Below the pieces are notes generated by a model. The model did not search any database. It saw only the letters and a list, made by a program, of their open reading frames with translations, and was not told the DNA's origin. The position numbers were made by a program, and so were the translations under genes. From positions 124,001 through 188,000 of the forward strand of contig JARGSG010000046.1 in assembly GCA_030374805.1 (NCBI GenBank): a stretch of DNA of 64,000 nt. Reading direction: 5' to 3'. Below, piece after piece: positions 33,684-43,089 of the stretch (positions are counted from its first letter, which is position 1; each line of letters starts with the position of its first letter). This stretch comes from Gracilaria gracilis. Lineage: Eukaryota > Rhodophyta > Florideophyceae > Gracilariales > Gracilariaceae.

Positions 33684-34048
33684 AACCTGTCACAGAGTGT
33701 ATAGAAATGAAGGATCTACTACATAAAGAATAGCGAGCGGTGCAGCAGATTCGCAAGGCGGCCGAGCGTACCAACATGCGCAACTGTCTCTGCTGTTCTG
33801 GCCAGGTGTCGCTTGGGGAGACTGAGCGCAACTGTCTCGACTTGTCTGGCTAGCTGGGGCAGAGAGAGGCCGAACGCAACTGTCTCCGCTCTTCCGGTCG
33901 GCTGTGGCAGAGAATTGTTGAGCGCAGTTTGCGAGCTGTCTCGCACGCTGTCTTCAATTATCAGGAGTTCACACTTTGAAAGCCTTATTTAAGGAGAACC
34001 CAGCTGGTCACAGCAAGCACCTCTCTCTCCTTCCCTAGATCCGTTTCT
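33684..34048 (+). repeat. Right LTR-like direct repeat of the DIRS-like element
   Basis: Near-identical to 29554-29919 by eye. It is followed by the 31-base flank sequence (GGTTTGTACCCC...AAAGATAT) that also precedes the left repeat at 29521-29552. Confidence 0.85.
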
Positions 34049-34080
34049 TTGGTTTGTACCCCTAAACGGCTAAAAGATAT

Positions 34081-34560
34081 ATTTACAATTCACCAGATGT
34101 ACATTTTCTTCAGAGAAATGTACAAACGAAGACGTGTTAAAACTTAAAACGTAAGACACCGCCATGTACCACATTCTAACGTTCATATGAATGATAATAG
34201 CCTGAAAAAAATGCTCTCTGATCGATTCAGCATATCGAAAGGGATACAAATATCCTAACCGTTCGGCCGTATTACTTCAACCCACTTACAACTGTCGTTA
34301 CAACAACAGGAATTTGATATTTTACAAGGTTACCGTACAATGTGATTGGGTGATGGTTTAAATTTGAAAATGGGTTTCTTATCGTAACTGTGTACATGTA
34401 GTATCAAATTATGTAAGCGATACGGTTAGACTGCGGTATGCGCGCATATCAATATATCTAAGTGGGTAGCAGGGTTATTAGACCTTCTTACTTGAGCTTT
34501 CTCTACCATTATCGTTAGAACAGCAGTATTTCATTTTAGATAAGGTTAGTGTGGAGGCGT
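34081..34560. repeat. AT-rich stretch; 34340-34460 repeated at 36285-36400
   Basis: About 34340-34460 shares a diverged series of words (GATGGTTYAAATTTTGAAA, CTTATCGT, CTGTG, GCGGTATG) with 36285-36400 in the same order. This is an old direct duplication flanking the hairpin/minisatellite block. No gene. Confidence 0.35.
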
Positions 34561-34566
34561 ATTTCA

Positions 34567-34656
34567 GGAAGTGTCCCGCTCAGTAGGGACACTTCCCAAA
34601 ATGATTTTTTGCTATCTCGATTGAGATAGAAGAGCGCAGCTTTCACGGTGCGCTCT
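34567..34656. repeat. Three consecutive stem-loops
   Basis: GGAAGTGTCCC...GGGACACTTCC (34567-34596, 11-bp stem), CTATCTC...GAGATAG (about 34612-34629) and AGAGCGCA...TGCGCTCT (34631-34656) follow one another directly. A further stem-loop, AGAGTGCGG...CCGCACTCT, lies at 35540-35566 on the far side of the minisatellite. Confidence 0.6.
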
Positions 34657-34689
34657 CTCTCGATCTCTAAGGCGCGACCAACCGCGCCC

Positions 34690-35140
34690 CTAACCCACGG
34701 CGCCACCAACCGAGCGCCACTGAGCGCCACCCATCGACGGCGCCACCAACCGAGCGTCACAGAAGACGCCACCAAGCAGCCGCGCCACCAACCGAGCGCA
34801 ACCGAACACCACTTACCGACGGCGCCACCAACCGAGGGCCACCGAGGGCCACCGACTAAGCGCCACCGGCGCATCACCACCACGGCAACGTCCCGCCAAT
34901 ACCGTTACACCGCGACTGCAGCGCCACCGCCGCCGCGTCATTGCCGCGTCACCGCCGCACTACTGCCTCTCTCTAGAGCCGCACCACCATCCCGCTGCCA
35001 CCACACGTTCGTGCCACCAACGCGTGGGCGGCAAGCCACTATTACGTCAATCCCGCACCAATGCCGCCGCGTTGCTGCAACTGCCGTGCCACTATCGCAA
35101 TTCATCCGCACGTACAGCCAGATATGTGACAGGTACGACT
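34690..35140 (+). repeat. CCACC-rich minisatellite
   Basis: GGCGCCACCAACCGAG or close variants recur at about 34697, 34739, 34785 and 34823, with CGCCACC variants continuing to about 35140. The + strand is very C-rich. The open frames across it are low-complexity Pro/Ala/Thr/His/Arg runs and are not genes. Confidence 0.65.
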
Positions 35141-35569
35141 GACGGACCTACCGCCCCGAATGCTAACAGTTTGTCACACGATGCATATGGCACTATATTC
35201 CTCCCTAGGAATGTCCATTAGTGTAGCCTGCGCGCCAGCGGATATGATGAGCTTGACAAGATGTCAAAGTGGAACCCACTGGACAACGCAAGCAGGAAGG
35301 CGATGTTCCGGACATACCCCACTTCGAAACCTACATATTCGTGTATTTTTAGAATATGTCATATGCACGAATGGAATCTATGCAATGTTTCATTTGTATA
35401 TGTAAACCCCCGAGTTGGAAGCATCAGGAACACATCAACCCGGGGCAGACTCTCTCCTCCCTTGGCAACCCATCCGCCATCCTTGAGCACATCCAGTGCC
35501 TCTCTTTGCCATCATCTATTCTTTCCTTCTTTATCTCTTAGAGTGCGGTCTGGTCTGCCGCACTCTCTT

Positions 35570-36505
35570 TCATTCTGGTGTGGCACTTCTTTCTATGTGC
35601 TTTACATTATTATTTAAACCTCGTACTGCTGGAGTAGGCTTTTTGCCTTGGTTCTCGTTCATATCTACATTTCGAATGGCTCGGTGGTCGACCTAAGATT
35701 CTAGTCGCACGTGAGCTGTATCTGTTTTTATCAATTGCTGTTTATTGGTGTACGACTTAAAATCTACCACATTGCCGAGAACGGTCCACTCTCTATTGGT
35801 TTCAGTAACTCAATATTGTTTCTTCTTTCATTCGACAAGAAGTATTTCATTATTCAGTTATCTGTGTCGCACTGCCCCTATCGTGTGATAAATTTAGTGC
35901 TTTGCAGTAGGACTCAAGCCGCGCATTAGAATCTGAGTTGGCTCATGCTTGTTGGCTTTTGTCCATTTTATTCAATTGATCGCGGCCCATTTTTGAGTCA
36001 GAGGTTCAGGTTGGTCTGCGATTTTATCTATTTTTTAAGCTTGCTGACGGTTCGGAAGATTTGGTATCGTGTCGTGTTTTCTTTGTGGCCGTGTTGCTTT
36101 TAGTTGCCAGTTGTTGAGTTATTGTGGTTTTGCTAATTTTTGTACAGGCTATTGAGCTACGGTGGTCTGTTTTACTCCTTTGGGCTGGTATTCTCGAGCT
36201 ACGTTTGTGTGTCTTCCCCAGGGTTTGTCACCACCTGCGCCGTTTCCTTGTTTTCTCCCGAAAATGGCGTCCACAGCTAGAGCACGATATGATTGACTGA
36301 TGGTTCAAATTTTGAAACTTAGTCTTATCGTTGCTGTGAAATATCGGCACACGTAAACAACACAGTAATACATACAGCGGTATGTACACATATATCAATG
36401 GCATATGCGCCGCTGTTTCGTTGCCGTGTTTCTTTGAGTTAAAAGTTAAATGGTACGCAGCGTCAAAAGTGGTCCTCGAAAATGAATCTAACCTTACAAA
36501 ATAAA
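35570..36505. other. T/G-rich stretch with no recognised gene
   Basis: T- and G-rich sequence with short frames only, apart from the diverged repeat at 36285-36400. Confidence 0.45.
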
Positions 36506-36510
36506 ATGAA

Positions 36511-36608
36511 ATTTAGTGCACTAGATTTTTGCAACACATAACAAGTGAACCAATCGTTCCGATGCGTTTACTTGTTATGTGTGGTAGAGATCTGGTGCAC
36601 TAAATCTG
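36511..36608. repeat. Foldback element of about 100 bp
   Basis: Nested inverted repeat. Outer arms are ATTTAGTGCAC and TGCACTAAAT; inner arms are ACACATAACAAGT and ACTTGTTATGTGT around a 23-base loop. No coding sequence. It could be a short foldback or MITE, or a structured RNA. Confidence 0.5.
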
Positions 36609-37050
36609 ACTATAATTTTGGTACAAAAAAATAGACATGTTTGTGTCTGACTCGCCCTTGATTCTGCCTGGGATATAATGCAGCCAACAACAAAACAATC
36701 CTCGTCTTGCTGTCCGATATCTCGTCTCAGACTCATTACACTTATCTCTTTGTTACCATTTTTACTCGCCGCATTAGGGTAAAACTTGAAACTGTAGGCC
36801 AAACGCCACTGATTGAACCACTTTATCGACAGTGTGCGTATATTTTCGTTCAAAATATTCCATTCTCCTACAAGTTCAAAATTTTGATAAATTTAGTCAC
36901 CAACTTCTATTTTTTAGGGAACAAAATACATCATTCGTTTTGCGTTAGCGTCCTACTATTTTTAGCAGAAACCTATTAACATTTGAAGCTTGTTTTGTTG
37001 CTGATGCATCTCTAGTGTGTGACTTTCTCTGATTTGTCAATAACTCACTG

Positions 37051-38450
37051 ATGGAATCTATAGGCTTTCACAATACCAGCTCATGCTCAGAACACTTGGG
37101 GCGTGATTCAAATGTCGGAGAAAATACTCAGAACGCCGCTCAAAGGGAACAAGGGTTGCTTGATAGCCACTGCGGAGGAATCTTTCGGTACGCGGAGGAA
37201 CTGGAAGAACTAGTATGTTCGTGTCCTATATTAAGTGTCCTTTGTCTGCTAGGCTTGTGTTTTAGATTCTGGCGCTGTCTCATAAGCCTCAGCTAAGCTC
37301 TTGCGATCTCTCTCTGAACTGTATGATGAACCGAACGGAGTGGAAGCCAAATGGCAGTGTCAACGGAAAAAGATGTGGAAGATACGTCGCTGCATTTTTG
37401 CAATCTGAAGCGCGTCGAAAGTCGAAAAGCAATGCAGTGCGTCATAGAATTTCTAAAAAAGTGGGCTGTAAGGCTGTAGTATCAACTCCATCTTTGGAAA
37501 CGAAGTACGTTTCAGGAATGGCTGCTCTATTCTTGGAACATGTGAATTCTTCGTTCAAAACATTCTTTGAAGAAAAGGGAAGAAACTTTTTATCTGCTTT
37601 TGACCTTGTCACTGTTCGGAAACACGAATTCAAACACGTAAATGACATATTATTGGCTGTAACTCCAGGAACACTGTTCATCGTTCGTACTGGAAATGTA
37701 TTTGAAAACGAAAATATTATGAAAGCCGTTGCTGCATTTCGAACGGCTTGTCCGGGCGGACGAGGTTCGTTCTGTGTGGCAACTCGAGCGATATTTGAAG
37801 GAAAGATTCCCGAGTTATAATCTTGACTATGCAGTGCTCCAGAAAAAGGTGAAGCAATTCTTTGATACAAATGGAACAAATGGTTGACTTCTTGCAAGGG
37901 GCTCTGAGAAGAAAGGAAATAGAATACCTGGGCTACAAAACTGGTGAACATTCTGGCATTCCCATGCACATAACGTGAGCACTTACTGGATCTTGTGAGA
38001 TTGTGAAGCGATGAGGCGATGTTCATTTTCAGGATAGCACGCAGAACACTACTAAGTACGACTACATGCTTATGATTTTCACCATTATTGATTCGGAGGG
38101 TGTTTCTAGAGCATTATTTGTGAGTTTGACAGTTCAAGAAGATGCCACTTACTGCATACGCATTTTGACAAGCTGGCATGAAGCCTTTCATGCTCGGCTT
38201 CGGTCGGTAATATTTACAGACGGTGACGATTCTATGGCTCTCGGCATTGCTTCAGTTCCATATGCTAGTGACTTGAAGCACTTTTTGTGCACCTTTCATT
38301 TGTTTGACATTAATTGGAAGAAGACAGCCAACGCCCTGGCTAACGAGAACATCCTGTGCATCAACTTGGGGCCTTTTCTGGGCTTCCACGTCTACCTGTT
38401 AGAAGTGCAATTCAGAGGAGCAGCTCGGTTGCTTGTGGAATAGGTAAAGC
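37051..38450 (+). pseudogene. MULE (Mutator-like) transposase, N-terminal and DDE part, broken
   Basis: Exon 1 (37051-37212) starts at an ATG. A GT-AG intron of 53 nt (37213-37265; donor GTATGT, acceptor GTTTTAG) joins it in phase to exon 2, which has a FAR1-like basic N-terminal segment (KRCGRYVAAFLQSEARRK). Around 37735-37820 the reading moves to another frame (LERYLKERFPSYNLDY), a frameshift. The transposase core at about 38040-38440 reads FTIIDSEGVSRALFVSL, then VIFTDGDDSMALGIASV and HFLCTFHLFDINWKK, the MULE D...C..H signature. The element is interrupted after about 38450 by an IS5-like transposase on the other strand and resumes near 40360 with its SWIM zinc finger. Confidence 0.7.
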
Positions 38451-40080
38451 GGGGAATGGTTTTCTGCTAGTGCGCGTTAAAGCAAGGCAAAACACAATCT
38501 TGAGCGTCAGATACGGAACAAGAGAGAACAGTAGTTCTTGCACACAAATCCTTAGTATCTATGGAATAAGTCAATAGATATCGAAAAAGAAATGAAGAGC
38601 AGAGATGAAACGCATATGTGTACTTTATTTCAATAAAACGATTCTAACTCATATCGAGATAAACTTAGTAATTCCTTTAAGAGCATTAGATTTTCCACAA
38701 CGACCATCGTTTTCTACAAGTCTAACTCATATGTTTGGATTTATAGTATCCTCGTCTGATTTAATAAGTTTCCCCCTGTACCGCTTCCGTGCGAGTTTGC
38801 GCTTTCCAGTAATTTTTTTCACCCAAAGAAAATAATCGGTTACGAACCTGGTTGTAGAATTCTCCGTCTTTCGCAAGCAGTTGGTGCTATAAAATGTGTT
38901 GATTCGTTAGAGCAACACAAAAAATAAGAATATAGTCGTAGTACTTCACTCTCCGCCTATAATTAGAACCTAAAATGCTCCACAATTTGGTAGGCCGTCC
39001 AAAAAAATTATTCACGATTATACGGTCTGACGGTATTTTCCTATTTCGGTCAATATTGGGTATATGTGAAAAACCCTTTGCTGGGCCTTTTCTTGGGTGA
39101 ACTGCTCTGACATGTTCATGCGATTCCTGGTAGCCTTTGTCCAAAAGAACTCCCCCACTTTCCGGATATTTGTCAAAGTCATATTCCACATCCAAAGCGT
39201 AACTCAATTTTTCATTCTAGCGTTTTTCCGATGCGGTTTTATGCGTCACGACGTTTGAATAAAATATATCAATCTCGGCTGCAGCAGCTGGTTCATGATT
39301 GGTACAATTGATTGCCAGTCCATTTGGTAAAACAGAGACTTTTGTTTCAAAGCCATATAGTTCGTGTTTGTCATCCTAATATTTTTTCTCTTCTGCCATT
39401 CCTCCACTTCGACGATGGTACTGTTCAAAAATAACGTCGGTAACATACTGGCAGAATTTAAAATCTTGAAGGCCGAACTATTCCGCAAAATTTTTTATCA
39501 TGGGCTAGCATCCTTCGCTTTCGTCGACTTACTTGTTGTAAATGTCTAACCAAATACAGGATATAAATTCCAAAATCAATCGCCCAGAAGTGTTTCCATA
39601 AATTTTGAAGAGAATGCCAAGGAATTTCCACGTTCCCCAATGTTTCAGAGTAATCATTTTCATAAGAGTAAAGTCCTTATTTTCGTATTCATAATGTCGA
39701 CGTCTACCAATATTTCATATATGCCGATAATGGATGAAAAAACATTCCATATCATGTTGAAGTCTTTTAAAAAAAATTTGTCAAGGACAGTATCCTTTCA
39801 GATCCATTTTGGAAATAATGGGAGTCATAGATGGGACTGTTTACGTCTGATTCTTTGTGCGAATCTTCATAAATTTTGGTTTTGAAATATTGATTTAAAT
39901 CTGCTTCGCGAAAAAGGGGTTCCTCACAGAGAATGTCAACTACACTTCCCGCATGCGATTGTGAAAATTCCGCCATTATAGAATATTTTAGTCGGAATGG
40001 AAGCGAACGAATTGGATGTTGTTGAAGAAAATATATGATACGCACATCGACGTAGATTCTCCGTAGTTTAGCGCTTTTAT
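38450..40080 (-). pseudogene. IS5/Harbinger-like transposase inserted in the MULE, broken
   Basis: Minus strand. YGFETKVSVLPNGLA and VLLDKGYQ (second Asp) are followed by VRAVHPRKGP, DRIIVNNFFGRPTKLW and CVALTNQHIL, the C-terminal DDE signature of IS5/Harbinger-type transposases. The usual catalytic Glu of 'VENFFGR' reads Asn here. The frame changes at least twice and contains stops (pieces near 38887-39207, 39246-39488, 39458-39640 and 39767-40045). It belongs to a different subfamily from the pair at 14.4-20.4 kb. The limits are estimated from where the MULE sequence stops and resumes; no terminal repeats were found. Confidence 0.6.
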
Positions 40081-40359
40081 AGTATGTCTACAGTTGGTTT
40101 CTATGATACCTTGTTTAAGTGTTGCTGTCAAGTCTTTTGTTGATTGTGTCATCTTTGTGGAAAATATACATACTACCGTCATCTGCATTGTCGATACGTA
40201 TATACCTTTGACAATGTCGCACCAACCCCTGGTATTTTTGACAACCGTTTTGTTGCACACTTCGTTGTCAGTTGTAAGAAAGGTCTGGTGGGCCTGTCCC
40301 TTCTCCAAGAACATTTTACATAAAAGCGTCTTCCATTCGACGATCCGAAAGTTGGAACA

Positions 40360-40950
40360 GCCTTGTGAGGTGTTTTGCAAAGGGCACAAGTTTGAAGAAT
40401 TATGCAGTTTCGCTAATGAATCTCATTGAAAGGCATTGAAGGAAAGAACACAAGGTCTGTACTGTGGAATGGAGGATCTTTCCAATCTCGAGCGTACCAA
40501 GGTATTTACGCAGTGCATTGCTACAGTTTTTGATACAAATTGTTTCTCTAAGTACTCGTGTCAAGAAATATGCGAAGAAATCAATGAAGCACTGGGTCTT
40601 TGTTTCCAAGAGCAGGCGGACCCTGAGAATGTTTCTAATCACAAAGTTTTCCTCCGAGCCATCAAAAGTTTTGGGGCAACTGTAAGGACAAATGAGAACC
40701 AAGAAGCAGATCCTGAATACATATCTTCGCGTACCGAAGTTATAATAGATGTTTCTTGGAGTAAGAAGAGTGAAACTGTCATTCATGTTCAAGTTTCATG
40801 CGAATGCCTTTACGTGGAACGAATAGAAATTCTTTGCCGGCATTTACTTGCACTAGCAATGCACATAGATAGATGCAAGGAAAACTCTGGCAAACTCAAA
40901 AATGTTGACTACCGTTCGTTTTTGGATGTTCTATGTGGTTTTTTGACCAA
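40360..40950 (+). pseudogene. MULE C-terminal part with SWIM zinc finger
   Basis: The open frame from about 40436 encodes SCECLYVERIEILCRHLLAL (40796-40856), the CxC...CxH of a SWIM zinc finger, which in MULE/FAR1 proteins follows the DDE core. It is the resumption of the MULE left at 38450 and is transcribed in the same direction. The frame runs on without a stop into a Gypsy reverse transcriptase at about 40950. Confidence 0.65.
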
Positions 40951-41880
40951 AAAAGGTGGAAAACCCTTATTGAACGAATTTAATGACATTTTTCGTGAGG
41001 AGCTTCCCCAAGAACTGCCGCCTACGCGAGGGATAGAGTTGAAAATAAATACCGTACCAGTAGACAAACCACCAGTAAGACCTGTTATACGGTTATCAAC
41101 TTCTGAACTGAAAGAGCTTAAGAAACACTTAGCAACCCTCTTAGAGAAAGGTCGCATTCGTCCTTCGACCTCACCTTATAGAGCACCGGTATTCTTTATC
41201 AAGAAAAAGAACGGTGACCTCAAAATGGTCTGCGATTATCGTGCTTTAAACAAAAACACAGCACCAGACGCCAATCCTATTCCTCTTATCAACGAAACGC
41301 TCGATCAAATATCAGGAGCTAAGATTTTCTCCCGAATTGATCTAATATGGGGCTACCATCAGATGAGGATAAAGGATGAGGATTTCCATAAGACTGCAAT
41401 TAGAACAAGATTCGGTTCTTTCGAATGGAAAGTCATGTGTTTCGGACTCAGAAATGCTCCTGCTGCGTTCACCAGATTGCTTTCAAACCTACTGCATGAA
41501 CTGTATGGGGAATGCATGATTTTGTACTGGGACGATATTTTAATATACAGCAAATCTGAACACGAACAGCGAGAACACCTTCGAAGACTCTTCAAAATTC
41601 TACGGAAGAACAAGATCTACATCAGAACTAGCAAGTGTCGCTTCAGCGCAACTGAGGTAGATTATTCGGGAAAACTGTGAATGATCATGGAATAAGCACG
41701 AAGGGAAGATTGGTCCAAGCAATTTCAGATTGACCTCCCCAAAATCGGTGAAAGACGTCAAACGTGTTTTGGACCTTACAAATTTCTAAAGGCGTTTCAT
41801 TCGAAATTACGAGTCAATTTTTTGTCCTGTATTTGAAGTTGTTCGTCAAAAAGTCTTTGTATGGAATCCAAGCCGTGATG
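40950..41880 (+). mobile_element. Gypsy (Ty3-type) reverse transcriptase fragment, broken fossil
   Basis: LINE-free LTR-type RT. FREELPQELPPTRGIEL begins the usual RT leader, then SPYRAPVFFIKKKNGDLKMV, RIDLIWGYHQMRI, FGLRNAPAAFTRLL and the active-site block YWDDILIYS. No LTRs, protease or integrase accompany it, so it is a truncated insertion in the MULE tail with a small number of breaks beyond the core. It is more canonical in sequence than the Gypsy at 43-48 kb and represents a different lineage. Confidence 0.8.
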
Positions 41881-42739
41881 AGGCCCACACGTGGTGCCAA
41901 CACCGATCCTTGCTCAACTCTCTACCCCCATCGTGACGGCTTGGCCTCGGCTTACATCCGACTTTGTCGTGTCTTGCCAGAGAGGCTCTGTCGGCTGACT
42001 ACCCTCCTACGGAGGAAGATCGCGGATGTCTTTGTGGTGTTTTTCCGTCTCTGGCGTTGCACTACATTCCTCAGCTGTTTTTATGGTTATGGGCTCCGAC
42101 ACAGGGTCGTGGGTTCAAGTCCCGCCTGGTTCTTGAAAACACACCTGTGCGCTACCGCTGTAAACGCGATGCGCTGTAAGAGATGCTCCACACAAGCTGT
42201 TTCAGAAAGCTAGAGATGGGTCTCCGTCCTCAAGGAAAGAGGTGGAGTATAAAAGATGAGTGACACGTGCAGGGAACCAGCGCAGAGAGCGCCGGAGTTG
42301 CTCAGCTGTTTTTATGTAATGAATAGTCGGGGTACAAGAGGTTGGATTAGTTGAAACAGAGTTTATTGTTCGTTGCTTCCGGGCTGTGAGTACCGGGGTC
42401 TTGTGTGTCTGCTTGTGTAGGAATGCAAGAGAACTGTTCTGAGTTGTATCCTTAAATACCCTTTGCGCACGTTCTGGCGTAATGGAAGTAGTCGTGCAAC
42501 GCACACGTAATCGTTGCTACGTATGCCTCTCCGTCTCTCCTAGTACAGCTGATATTACTCTGTAAAGTGCAAGTATCCAATGCAACTCTCCTAAACCATT
42601 GCACTAGACTTATGCTTCGTGCAAACATTAATGTAAGTATTTCGCTTTGCATTTCAGATAAAAATGCACTGCAAATGCATAATCTATGCTTGCATTTCAT
42701 TCTAATCCCTTCTCGAAAACATTCTAACCATTTGATTTG
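41880..42739. other. Stretch with SINE-like trace and short direct repeat
   Basis: No gene. CTCAGCTGTTTTTATG occurs at about 42070 and again at about 42300. A pol III-like box pair lies between (listed separately). Confidence 0.4.
42084..42122 (+). repeat. tRNA-derived SINE-like trace with good B box
   Basis: TGGTTATGGGC (42084-42094, A-box-like) and GGTTCAAGTCC (42112-42122, exact B box) inside GTGGGTTCAAGTCCCGCC. The spacing is too short for a tRNA. A SINE or a tRNA fragment is likely. Confidence 0.4.
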
Positions 42740-43089
42740 TGTTGACTAGTTACAGGTTGGTGGTGGGAGCAGCAAACACGATGGGCACACCTTTCGCTTT
42801 TGGCTTGCTTGCCTTTATTCAGGTTACCGCTACCAGGTTGGCAGCGGCTTTTATAGAGATGTGCCCGGGTGGTAACACCCCTAACATTAATGATGATGTC
42901 ATATTCGAACATCAGTGTGCCGCATATGCGCACAAAATTATACTGCAAGGGACGCATTTCCCACGCGGCAAAACTGATTCTATTTCACCCTGCTGCGTCA
43001 GGTAACCTGACTCAGGTTATTATGAAGGGGAGCTTTGATATTTCATCAACAACTCTTCTCTTCAAGGTGACGTTGCTGTGTGCACAACA
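42740..43089 (-). repeat. 3' LTR of the Gypsy element
   Basis: 350 bp bounded by TGTTG and CAACA. It matches, in pieces, the sequence at 47803-47930, 49536-49559 and 50498-50698. Confidence 0.75.

Larger units (their letters stand above)
29521..34080 (+). mobile_element. DIRS-like tyrosine-recombinase retroelement, looks nearly whole
   Basis: A fossil retroelement of about 4.5 kb. Parts in order: a left direct repeat (about 29554-29919), a gag-like ORF (about 29986-30637), an RT/RNase H region (about 30.7-32.6 kb, with the RT motif YIDDFLVA), a tyrosine recombinase (about 32.7-33.6 kb, with HLREVSL, SHSPR and the terminal VYTD region), then a right direct repeat (33684-34048). RT and recombinase lie in overlapping frames, as is usual in DIRS elements. 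The two repeats differ by roughly a dozen bases over 365, so the copy is fairly young. It looks close to whole, with at most a few breaks. A 31-base sequence is duplicated just outside both repeats. Confidence 0.8.

Noticed and set aside
30634-33684. Single 1016-codon frame as a host gene
   Set aside because: It overlaps RT, RNase H and tyrosine recombinase of a DIRS-like element and lies between its direct repeats, so it belongs to the element.
34648-35142. 164-codon Pro/Thr/Ala/His-rich frame
   Set aside because: It is the translation of the CCACC minisatellite and has no complex sequence.
37442-38026. 194-codon minus-strand frame
   Set aside because: Antisense to the MULE transposase; no domain of its own.
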